Source: DATGIQ01 sp035295665 (GTDB taxonomy: Bacteria > Planctomycetota > Planctomycetia > Gemmatales > Gemmataceae). Taken from it: a stretch of 13,537 nt of DNA. Shown here in pieces: positions 7,837 through 13,537 of the stretch. The translations under genes were made by a program, and so were the position numbers. The notes under the pieces are model-generated. The model was not told where the DNA came from, ran no database searches, and saw only the letters and a program-made list of their open reading frames with translations. Location: positions 1 through 13,537 of the forward strand of contig DATGIQ010000299.1 in assembly GCA_035295665.1 (NCBI GenBank), in the 5' to 3' direction. Position 1 is the first letter of the stretch, and each line of letters begins with the position of its first letter.

Positions 7837-8832
7837 TTACGGCACCAAGATGATTTTTCCCGTCAACGAACCGGCTTTCCCAATCGTGTTTTCCTCCTGG
7901 AGGCGATGGGCCGCGGCGGCCTCGGAGAAACGAAAAGTCCTGCCTATCTGGGCCCGCAGCTTCTTATCGGCCAGCCAGTGATTGATATCTTCGGCACAGC
8001 GGCGTTGCTCCTCCGGCGTGGCGTTGAACATGGCAAACCCGTAGAGGGCCATGTCCCTGGTGTAGAACGGCCCGATTGGAAAAATCGGTTGTGCTTGGCG
8101 GCCGGCCATGATGATAATCCGGCCACGCCGAGCCATTAGATCGACGGTGCGAACCAGGTCCGGCTCACGCTGGGTCTCGTACCACACGGAAACGCCTTGC
8201 CCCTTCGTGAATGCGCGGATGGCCGCGGGAATGTCCTCCGTCTTGTAATTCAGCACGAGGTCGGCGCCCCAGCTTCGGCACAGGGCGGCTTTCTCCGGTG
8301 AGCCGACGGTAGTCAGGGCCTGTGCCGCCACGGCTTTGGCCATTTGTACCACCATGGATCCGACGCCCCCGGTCCCGCCATTGACGAAGACCGTTTCCCC
8401 CGGCTGGAGCTTGGCACAGCGGAACAGGCCGAGGTGAGCCGTGATCCCGACCAGGGCCGCGGCCGAGACTTCCGTGTCCGCGACGCCGGTTGGGGTCGGG
8501 TAGAGCCAATCTTCCGCAACCGACGCATACTCGGCGAAGGTGCCCTGCCGGCCCAGAAGACCTTGGTTCGAACCCCAAACCCGGTCGCCGGGTTTGAAAC
8601 GGCGCACGCCGGTGCCGACCGCCTCCACCGTGCCGGCCAGGTCGCAGCCGGGGATGAACGGCTTGGGCAATGGCATGTTCACTGCCCCGGAACGGATGTA
8701 GGTATCGATCGGATTGAGTGCCGCCGCCCCCACGCGAACCAGCACTTCCCCCGGTTGAGGCGTCGGCCGGGGCAGCTCTCCGAACTGGATGACCTCCGGG
8801 CCGCCTGTGCTCTCGTAGAATGCTGCTTTCAT
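7837..8832 (-). CDS. NADPH:quinone oxidoreductase-like MDR-superfamily enzyme
   Basis: The 331-residue protein is the usual length for zinc-free quinone oxidoreductases of the medium-chain dehydrogenase/reductase superfamily. The N-terminal GroES-like domain has MKAAFYESTGGPEVIQF, AALNPIDTYIRSG (37-49) and the PGCDLAGTVEAVG block (61-73). The Rossmann domain has NGGTGGVGSMVVQMAK (151-166), where the family's dinucleotide-binding glycine motif sits. The structural-zinc cysteine cluster and the catalytic-zinc GHE motif of alcohol dehydrogenases are absent, which points to NADPH-dependent reduction of quinones or enones. The C-terminus (EAAAAHRLQEEN...GKIILVP) is also typical. Upstream of the ATG at 8832 there is only a weak GGGTGG as ribosome site. 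It is divergent from hppD across a 127-base gap, so the two may share a control region. The actual substrate is unknown. Confidence 0.9.
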   Translation of the reverse strand: MKAAFYESTGGPEVIQFGELPRPTPQPGEVLVRVGAAALNPIDTYIRSGAVNMPLPKPFIPGCDLAGTVEAVGTGVRRFKPGDRVWGSNQGLLGRQGTFAEYASVAEDWLYPTPTGVADTEVSAAALVGITAHLGLFRCAKLQPGETVFVNGGTGGVGSMVVQMAKAVAAQALTTVGSPEKAALCRSWGADLVLNYKTEDIPAAIRAFTKGQGVSVWYETQREPDLVRTVDLMARRGRIIIMAGRQAQPIFPIGPFYTRDMALYGFAMFNATPEEQRRCAEDINHWLADKKLRAQIGRTFRFSEAAAAHRLQEENTIGKAGSLTGKIILVP

Positions 8833-8959
8833 GGTCCACCCGCTGTCCGCTAGAATAACAATACCTGCGCGCCACCCTCATTAAGATAGAGCCGAGCGGC
8901 GCCTGTGGTCTATCCTGAATTGGGGGAGGAAGCGGAGTTGATGCAAGAGGAGCTCACGC

Positions 8960-10066
8960 ATGTCTGCCGATATTTTGCCTCTGCGCCGTGTCGATCACGT
9001 CCGGTTCTTTGTCGGCAATGCCCGCCAATCGGCTTATTTTTATCGCAACGCCTTCGGTTTTGACGTGGTTGCTTACGCCGGCCTGGAAACGCGGACCCGC
9101 CACGAAGCGGGCTATGTGCTCCGGCAGGGGCACATCACGTTTGTCCTGGCCTCTCCCCTTGGGCCGGAGCATCCTGAAAACCAGCGCCTGGTGAAGCATG
9201 GCGACGGCGTACAAGATATCGCCCTGGAAGTGGACAATGTCGAGGCGGCCTATGCCGCGGCCACGAGCCGGGGGGCAGTGGGCGTCCGGCCACCGACGCT
9301 CCTGAAGGATGAGCACGGAGTGTATGAGGTCGCGACCATTCAGGCGTACGGGGACACCACGCACAGCTTTGTGAACCGCGACCGTTACCACGGCGTCTTT
9401 GCTCCGGGCTATGAGCCGCTCGATCCGGATCGGTACAGCCCGCGGACGTTTCGGCCGGTCGGCCTGAAGGCGATCGATCACATCGTGGCCAATGTGGGCG
9501 AAGGCGAAATGGATCGGTGGGTTGCTTTTTACCAGGATGTCCTGGGCTTTACCCAGTTGGTCCACTTCGATGACAAGGACATCAGCACCGAGTACACGGC
9601 GCTCATGTCCAAGGTGGTGCAGGGCGGGAACGGTCGGATCAAGTTTCCCATCAACGAGCCGGCTCGGGGCCGGCGCCGGTCGCAGATCGAGGAGTATTTG
9701 CAGTTTTATGGCGGGCCCGGCGTGCAGCACATTGCGTTGGCCACCGGAGACGTCCTCGCCACCGTTCGGGCGCTCCGCCACAACGATGTCTCGTTCTTGC
9801 GGGTGCCGGCGGCCTATTACGAAATGCTCCCTGAGCGGATCGGACCGATTCAGGAAGATGTGCGCGAGCTGGCGGAGCTGGGCATTCTTGCCGACCGCGA
9901 CGATGAGGGGTATTTGCTCCAGATTTTCACCAAGCCGGTGGAGGATCGGCCCACGCTGTTCTTCGAAATCATCGAGCGGCACGGTTCGCGCAGCTTCGGC
10001 AAGGGAAATTTCAAGGCCCTGTTCGAAGCCATCGAGCGCGAACAAGCCCGCCGCGGCACCCTGTGA
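8960..10066 (+). CDS. hppD: 4-hydroxyphenylpyruvate dioxygenase
   Basis: It converts 4-hydroxyphenylpyruvate to homogentisate with O2 and Fe(II), the second step of tyrosine degradation, in the cytoplasm. The 368-residue protein has the two vicinal-oxygen-chelate halves of the family: VDHVRFFVGN begins the first half and IDHIVANV the second. The expected iron ligands are visible as H174 (AIDHIVANVG), H257 (GVQHIALAT) and E336 (TLFFEIIERHG), and the conserved C-terminal GKGNFKALFEAIEREQ is present. Length and all key residues are normal, so it should be active. AGAGGAG at 8946-8952 is well spaced from the ATG. It is followed after 66 bases by homogentisate dioxygenase, which uses its product, so the two form one operon. 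A minus-strand frame covering the gene is only its shadow. Confidence 0.97.
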   Translation: MSADILPLRRVDHVRFFVGNARQSAYFYRNAFGFDVVAYAGLETRTRHEAGYVLRQGHITFVLASPLGPEHPENQRLVKHGDGVQDIALEVDNVEAAYAAATSRGAVGVRPPTLLKDEHGVYEVATIQAYGDTTHSFVNRDRYHGVFAPGYEPLDPDRYSPRTFRPVGLKAIDHIVANVGEGEMDRWVAFYQDVLGFTQLVHFDDKDISTEYTALMSKVVQGGNGRIKFPINEPARGRRRSQIEEYLQFYGGPGVQHIALATGDVLATVRALRHNDVSFLRVPAAYYEMLPERIGPIQEDVRELAELGILADRDDEGYLLQIFTKPVEDRPTLFFEIIERHGSRSFGKGNFKALFEAIEREQARRGTL

Positions 10067-10070
10067 GTTT

Positions 10071-10112
10071 AGCGGCGGTTCGCGGAGCCGCACGGGTCTG
10101 CGAACCGCCGCT
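10071..10112 (+). other. Strong intercistronic hairpin between hppD and hmgA
   Basis: AGCGGCGGTTCGC (10071-10083) and GCGAACCGCCGCT (10100-10112) are perfect reverse complements. Three more pairs, one of them G-T, extend the stem inward to about 16 bp around a 10-base loop. It starts 4 bases after the hppD stop and ends 20 bases before hmgA. There is no T-run, so it is not a standard terminator. It may stabilise the upstream mRNA, attenuate hmgA, or be a REP-like dispersed element. Confidence 0.8.
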
Positions 10113-10132
10113 CAGCCCAACGGAGGCTTCCT

Positions 10133-11302
10133 ATGCCTTTCTATCGCAGGCTCGGCTCCTTACCACGCAAACGCCATATCGCTCATCCTCGGGAACCCGG
10201 TTTTCGGGGCGAGGGAATTGCCTATGAGGAAGTCCTCACGCTGGCCGGCTTCGGCCGGGCCTACAGCATTTGTTACCATCTTCGCCCGCCGACCCGTGTC
10301 CGCAAGGTCGAAGCTGCGGGGACGATGGCGCCGGAAATCGTTCAGCCCTCCGCCCTCCGCCATCACCACCTCAAAACCGGCCCGCTCAAACCGGCCGGCG
10401 ATGTCGTCACGGGCCGGGTACCACTCCTGGTCAACGAGGACGTTACCCTGGCCCGCTGCCGCCCGGCCCAGGTACAGCAAGAACTGTATCGCAACGCCAC
10501 CGCCGACGAGGTCTTCTTCATCCACCGGGGCCAAGGGGTGTTGCAAACGATGTTCGGTCTGCTCCCCTTCCGGCCCTACGACTATGTGGTGATCCCACGG
10601 TGTATCACGTATCGCATCGAGTTCGAGGCCGGCACGCAGCCGGACCTCCTGGTAATCGAGGCGGCGGGCAACGTGAACATCCCAGCCAGATACTTGAACC
10701 CGGATGGCCAGCTTCGCCTGGGCGCGCCCTATTACGAACGGGACTTGCACGGCCCGCAAGAGCCGCTCGTGATCGATCGAGAGCAGGATACCACGGTGCT
10801 GATCCGCGACGGCAGCCGGCTGACGCGCTACAGCTTGGCCAACCACCCCTTTGATGTGATTGGCTGGGACGGCATGGTCTATCCGTTCACATTCAACGCC
10901 GACGATTTCGAACCGATTACCGGCACGGTCCACCAACCGCCGCCCGTGCAACTGACGTTCGAAGCAACCGGATTTGTTCTGTGTACGTTTGCCCCGCGTT
11001 TGCTGGATACGCATCCGGAGGCGATCAAGGTGCCGTACGCCCATTCCAATGTGCAGGCCGATGAGGTGCTGTACTATGTGCGGGGCCGTTTCGGAAGCCG
11101 GCGCGGTGTGGAGGAAGCATCGATTACCCTGCACCCTCGTGGCATCCCGCACGGCCCGCACCCCGGCACGATCGTCGCCAGCCGGCAGATGACCCGCACC
11201 GATGAACTGGCCGTCATGGTGGACACCCTTCGGCCGTTGGCCCTGACTCGTCAGGCCCTGGCTCTGGACGACGCCGAGTATCCCTTCAGCTGGATGGAAT
11301 AG
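10133..11302 (+). CDS. hmgA: Homogentisate 1,2-dioxygenase (short bacterial type)
   Basis: It opens the ring of homogentisate to maleylacetoacetate using Fe(II) and O2, the step after hppD. At 389 residues it is shorter than the classical 430-445 residue enzymes, matching a shorter bacterial branch. The cupin core shows DEVFFIHRGQG (125-135), NHPFDVIGWDGMVYPFTF (237-254), and the iron-site region H304 (PYAHSNVQADE), E311 and H340 (RGIPHGPHPG). These align with H335, E341 and H371 of the human enzyme, with one extra residue between the first two. GGAGG at 10122-10126 gives a good start at 10133. It is downstream of hppD in the same direction. The rest of the pathway is not encoded here. Because of its divergence, homogentisate activity is supported mainly by the pairing with hppD and the ligands. 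Confidence 0.9.
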   Translation: MPFYRRLGSLPRKRHIAHPREPGFRGEGIAYEEVLTLAGFGRAYSICYHLRPPTRVRKVEAAGTMAPEIVQPSALRHHHLKTGPLKPAGDVVTGRVPLLVNEDVTLARCRPAQVQQELYRNATADEVFFIHRGQGVLQTMFGLLPFRPYDYVVIPRCITYRIEFEAGTQPDLLVIEAAGNVNIPARYLNPDGQLRLGAPYYERDLHGPQEPLVIDREQDTTVLIRDGSRLTRYSLANHPFDVIGWDGMVYPFTFNADDFEPITGTVHQPPPVQLTFEATGFVLCTFAPRLLDTHPEAIKVPYAHSNVQADEVLYYVRGRFGSRRGVEEASITLHPRGIPHGPHPGTIVASRQMTRTDELAVMVDTLRPLALTRQALALDDAEYPFSWME

Positions 11303-11375
11303 GAGCTATCTGCTCAATGGTGAGTCAAAATCTTGGCGGGGAGAAGTCGGCGGCCATGAAGGCCGAGATTTCATC

Positions 11376-11404
11376 AAAAACTGGAAACTTCCCGGTCTTT
11401 CCAG
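11376..11404 (-). terminator. Rho-independent terminator of the DUF1559 gene unit
   Basis: Read on the minus strand, CTGGAAA, a 10-base loop and TTTCCAG form a 7-bp stem followed directly by TTTTT. It begins 5 bases after the stop of the DUF1559 gene. On the plus strand the five A's lie before the stem and there is no T-run after it, so it is not an equal terminator for hmgA. Confidence 0.65.
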
Positions 11405-11408
11405 GCTC

Positions 11409-12320
11409 TCAGAATTCACCAATGACTTCTCCGCCCCTCGGCGTCAGCAACGCCTTCATGGTGGAATCGGGCGTAGAATAGCTCAGCAGACGGACAGAAC
11501 CATCAATAAAAGCGAATAGCGCTCCGCCCGGATGGGCAGCACCCCAATGCTGGAGGTAAGTTACCGTAGGCTGATCCCTGACGATCAGTGTTCCGCCTCG
11601 CCAGGTCCCGTAGGAGCCCCCCAAAAAGTAGGGTTCGTCATAGTACCAGCTACCCGTGTTGTATGCCTTGGAATTGACGGCTTTTTCTCCCGCAAGCACC
11701 GTTTGGGACAAGCCGTCGGTCACCCTTGAGAAGCGGAAGCAATAAGGCCTGCCCCACACGAACCAGGAATTGGCTGCATAATCCGTTTTGCCCCACAACC
11801 ATCCGCCCCCGATGTATTCGCCATATTCGTCATTTACGGCCAACTGCGGATTCGCTGTTCTCCTGCTGGGGCAGGCGTATCCTCTTACTCCCTGCGTCCA
11901 ATCCCGTGCGTTGTAGGCGCTTCCCTGCTCTATGTAAGGAAGTATCGCGTAAGCCCATGAGCCGGTCTGAGTCGTAGGCGTCTTGTTCGGGTCACCAACC
12001 CCGTACCACTTCACAAGTCGTTGGGGCGGCGGGTATTCAATCGTCGTGGGCACAAAGGGACTCCCATCCTTACCAGGGATTTGTAGCTTGGGAAACATTC
12101 CCCCTCCGTTACTTGGCACGACATGAAAAACATCGTGGTGGAGCTGGAAGGCGAGTGCGATTTGCTTCAGGTTATTTCCGCACGTAGAGCGGTTGGCAAT
12201 CTCGCGTACTTGCATGGTCGCGGGGATCAATAGCCCAATAAGGGTAACAATGATTCCGATCACAACAATCACCTCGGCCAGAATAACGGCGTTTCGCTTT
12301 CTACTCGCTGATATTGACAT
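11409..12320 (-). CDS. DUF1559 pseudopilin-like protein with H-X9-DG motif
   Basis: The 303-residue protein starts at 12320, six bases after GGAGGG. Residues 1-40 form a type IV pilin-like N-terminus: basic SRKRN, then the hydrophobic AVILAEVIVVIGIIVTLIGLLIP, followed by REIANRSTCGNNLKQIALAFQLHHD, the usual start of the DUF1559 domain. The C-terminus has HPGGALFAFIDG, an exact H-X9-DG motif of prepilin-type processing-associated proteins. DUF1559 proteins are very abundant in planctomycetes and are thought to be secretion pseudopilins or surface proteins. Oddly, the usual (G)FTLIE processing site is degenerate: Ala replaces Gly at -1 and VILAE replaces FTLIE, though Glu at +5 is kept. Cleavage by prepilin peptidase may therefore be weak or absent. 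It is the last gene of a minus-strand unit, 38 bases after the C39-like peptidase, and is followed by a terminator. Confidence 0.93.
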   Translation of the reverse strand: MSISASRKRNAVILAEVIVVIGIIVTLIGLLIPATMQVREIANRSTCGNNLKQIALAFQLHHDVFHVVPSNGGGMFPKLQIPGKDGSPFVPTTIEYPPPQRLVKWYGVGDPNKTPTTQTGSWAYAILPYIEQGSAYNARDWTQGVRGYACPSRRTANPQLAVNDEYGEYIGGGWLWGKTDYAANSWFVWGRPYCFRFSRVTDGLSQTVLAGEKAVNSKAYNTGSWYYDEPYFLGGSYGTWRGGTLIVRDQPTVTYLQHWGAAHPGGALFAFIDGSVRLLSYSTPDSTMKALLTPRGGEVIGEF

Positions 12321-12358
12321 CGGTTACCCTCCGCGGGGTGCTGAGACTCGAACCCGCG

Positions 12359-12937
12359 CTAAGGCTCTGGGCAAGCACCGTATCTCAGGACCTTCCAACG
12401 CCTCCATGGCAGCTTGGCCGCACAATAAACCAGAACTGCCCCCAATCCAACGCACGCACAAAGTGGCCCCAGTATCCAAGCGACCAGGCCGGGTGAGGGA
12501 AGACCCACTACAAGCGAGACCCCATCCCATTCATAATGCGTTCGGAACCATTCCCGCGAACAATCGAATAGGCCAAGCGCGCTATCAAAGAGAAGAATGT
12601 GGCCATCCTCAATGCCCAGAAAAGTTACGAAGTGGCGTTCGTTAACGTGCAGTATCATTGGGCTTCGGCAATAAGCCAAGACTCCCGGATCAAGTTGTAA
12701 CGTTGTTGCGAAGATGCCTTGCGACCTGGAGGCCCTTTGCAGCATGTCGATCGAGACGCCATTCGCCCCCGGGCTGACGACTTCCTGCAAATGCTGGAGT
12801 GAGATTCCCTGGGTACCAGCGGATCGAAGCGCCACATAGAGGCAATCCACACCACAGTAAAGATCGGCTGCCGGCGGGGTTCGATACCGCAACTGGAAAT
12901 CTTCCGGCGCAGGAGCCGCCGCCGCGACTACAGTCAC
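12359..12937 (-). CDS. C39-like cysteine peptidase with C-terminal membrane helix
   Basis: The core reads YCGVDCLYVALRSAG (catalytic Cys block), then NERHFVTFLGIEDGHILLFDS with the His and Asp expected for the C39 (bacteriocin-leader, double-glycine) peptidase fold. A hydrophobic segment, LVAWILGPLCACVGLGAVLV, then basic WRRWK near the end suggest a membrane anchor. The start is unclear. The frame is open to an ATG at 13141, but that stretch overlaps the DUF1573-like coding region in another frame. The GTG at 12937 overlaps the stop of that gene (GTGA), suggesting translational coupling, and is used here (192 residues). Upstream in the same frame RKGDGWLVFVAFSAVTVVAAAAPA looks like a complete signal peptide, so a start just before it, with a larger overlap, is also possible; I see no ATG, GTG or TTG for it. 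No ABC-transporter domain is attached. The target is unknown; the neighbouring pseudopilin is a candidate. Confidence 0.8.
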   Translation of the reverse strand: MTVVAAAAPAPEDFQLRYRTPPAADLYCGVDCLYVALRSAGTQGISLQHLQEVVSPGANGVSIDMLQRASRSQGIFATTLQLDPGVLAYCRSPMILHVNERHFVTFLGIEDGHILLFDSALGLFDCSREWFRTHYEWDGVSLVVGLPSPGLVAWILGPLCACVGLGAVLVYCAAKLPWRRWKVLRYGACPEP

Positions 12938-13473
12938 TGCCGAGAAAGCGACGAATACGAGCCAGCCGTCACCCTTACGCGAGCAGTTTCGACAACCGGC
13001 TCCTTGGTGCAGATTTCCAGGGTTAGCGGCGTCTCTTCGCCGGGCAAACGATCTCCTTTCAGTCTCACTCCGATTATTAATCTCCGGGCTCTTCTCGCTG
13101 GACAATCGCATTGCAGATACTCGTGAGATGTCTTTACGCAATCGAGGGAGACCAATTCCCCATCGGAATCATCCACAATGACCCTACCCTCGAATTCCCC
13201 AGCCTTGTCGGAACAAGGTCTGAGAAAGAGAATTTCGGGAACTACGCGCAACCGCCGGACCTCCTGGATAGTGACCGGAATGGCGAGGGTTTCCTTCCCG
13301 GCATAGTTTGTTTTCAGCGTAATGGTTTCTGAATACTGGCCCGGCGTTGGATTGGCCGGATTCCAGGATGCCGCCAATTGGTAGCGCCACCCGGGCAAGT
13401 AAGGGCCCGCGAAAAAATAACTTCGTCGATTTCTAGTGTTTGCGGGGAGTAATGACATAGTTCCAATCGCCAT
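12934..13473 (-). pseudogene. DUF1573-like protein, 5'-truncated by an insertion sequence
   Basis: The supported part runs from about YLPGWRYQLAASWNP to the stop. It contains NPTPGQYSETITLKTNYAG, LAIPVTIQEVRRLRVVPEI, a second Ig-like half with RRLIIGVRLKGD, and PVVETARVRVTAG. This matches the C-terminal part of planctomycete DUF1573-type (Ig-like, ASH-related) envelope proteins. The N-terminus with its signal peptide and first repeat is missing. The first residues from the ATG at 13473 (MAIGTMSLLPANTRNRRS) are encoded in the end of the ISAzo13-type transposase region in a different frame, so they are not native. The stop overlaps a possible GTG start of the C39-like gene. A shortened cytoplasmic product could still be made, but normal export is unlikely. 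The exact junction with the element lies roughly between 13385 and 13433. Confidence 0.72.
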
Positions 13474-13537
13474 GAAAATCAGCGGGCTTCAATTTCAGTG
13501 TTGCCATCTGTTCGTCACTGACCTTGATGCCCGTTTC
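13433..13537 (-). CDS. ISAzo13-family (Rhodopirellula-type DDE) transposase, C-terminal 34 codons
   Basis: Reading the minus strand from the right edge, one frame gives 34 residues to a TAG at 13433-13435. They include TGIKVSDEQMATLKL and DFHGDWNYVITPR. This is the characteristic end of ISAzo13-type transposases (usual form: GVKVTDEQ...FHGEWNYTI). The rest of the gene lies outside the window. The element end should be within a few dozen bases after the stop; the stretch TTATTTTTTCGCGGGCCC just downstream is a candidate for part of the terminal repeat. Its position explains the missing 5' part of the DUF1573-like gene. Confidence 0.75.
   Translation of the reverse strand, partial: ETGIKVSDEQMATLKLKPADFHGDWNYVITPRKH

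Noticed and set aside
7133..7981. A 282-codon plus-strand frame overlapping the palindrome and the small secreted protein
   Set aside because: Its start lies inside the palindrome, it crosses two minus-strand genes, and its sequence has no domain; the minus-strand genes have signal peptides and strong ribosome sites.
8954..10093. A 379-codon minus-strand open frame over hppD
   Set aside because: It is antisense to a complete hppD with all iron ligands; the frame is long only because of high GC at third codon positions.
10160..11161. A 333-codon minus-strand open frame over hmgA
   Set aside because: It is antisense to hmgA; no domain is recognised and no ribosome site precedes it.
11351..11365. 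A CGGCC-ATGAA-GGCCG hairpin after hmgA as its terminator
   Set aside because: The stem is only 5 bp and no T-run follows; not enough to call a terminator.
12336..12362. A tRNA-like GGTTCGAGTCTC segment on the minus strand between the C39-like and DUF1559 genes
   Set aside because: The bases flanking the T-loop-like part do not pair into a 5-bp stem, and no acceptor, D or anticodon arms are found in the upstream 80 bases, which encode the C39-like C-terminus.

Overview
The window looks like a piece of a planctomycete (Planctomycetota) chromosome. Four independent hallmarks support this: a secreted protein with the N-terminal LERMEDRTLLS (LEPR-XLL type) motif, a DUF1559 pseudopilin-like protein with an H-X9-DG motif, a DUF1573-like protein, and the C-terminal end of a Rhodopirellula-type (ISAzo13 family) transposase. 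The genus cannot be read from the sequence. GC is high and most starts have a purine-rich Shine-Dalgarno sequence, but not all.

Layout from left to right. (1) 1-2270, minus: an NHL/SMP-30-type beta-propeller protein with the LEPR-XLL motif, cut by the left edge and carrying an apparent frameshift at a 7-base G/C run. (2) 2271-2851: a gene-poor stretch with several hairpins. (3) 2859-4365: a complete ISKra4-type insertion sequence, with 25-bp imperfect terminal inverted repeats, a 7-bp target duplication and a two-frame transposase joined at an A6 slippery run. (4) 4576-6831, plus: an exported FG-GAP/VCBS protein with 14 repeats, probably two seven-bladed propellers, with a candidate promoter between it and the IS. 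(5) 6832-7222: noncoding, with a large near-perfect palindrome of a dispersed-repeat type. (6) 7223-8832, minus: a two-gene unit of a quinone-oxidoreductase-like MDR enzyme and a small secreted protein resembling the LecA/PA-IL fold. (7) 8960-11302, plus: the tyrosine-degradation pair hppD and hmgA, separated by a strong intercistronic hairpin. (8) 11376-11404: a terminator for the minus-strand genes that follow. (9) 11409-13473, minus: a unit of DUF1573-like fragment, C39-like cysteine peptidase and DUF1559 pseudopilin-like protein. The first gene seems to have lost its 5' part to the ISAzo13-type element at the right edge (13433-13537).

How the genes relate. hppD and hmgA act consecutively (4-hydroxyphenylpyruvate to homogentisate to maleylacetoacetate), so this is a clear catabolic unit. 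The next enzymes of the path (isomerase, fumarylacetoacetase) are not in the window. The DUF1573/C39/DUF1559 cluster is tightly packed, with a 4-base GTGA stop/start overlap possible and a 38-base gap. It suggests a cell-envelope or secretion function, but its role is unknown. The two large propeller proteins flank the ISKra4 element. Several things need checking against raw reads or related genomes: the frameshift in the first gene, the start codon of the C39 gene, and whether the IS interrupted a small ORF. No wholly new system can be proven; the C39/pseudopilin cluster is the best candidate for something not well described.
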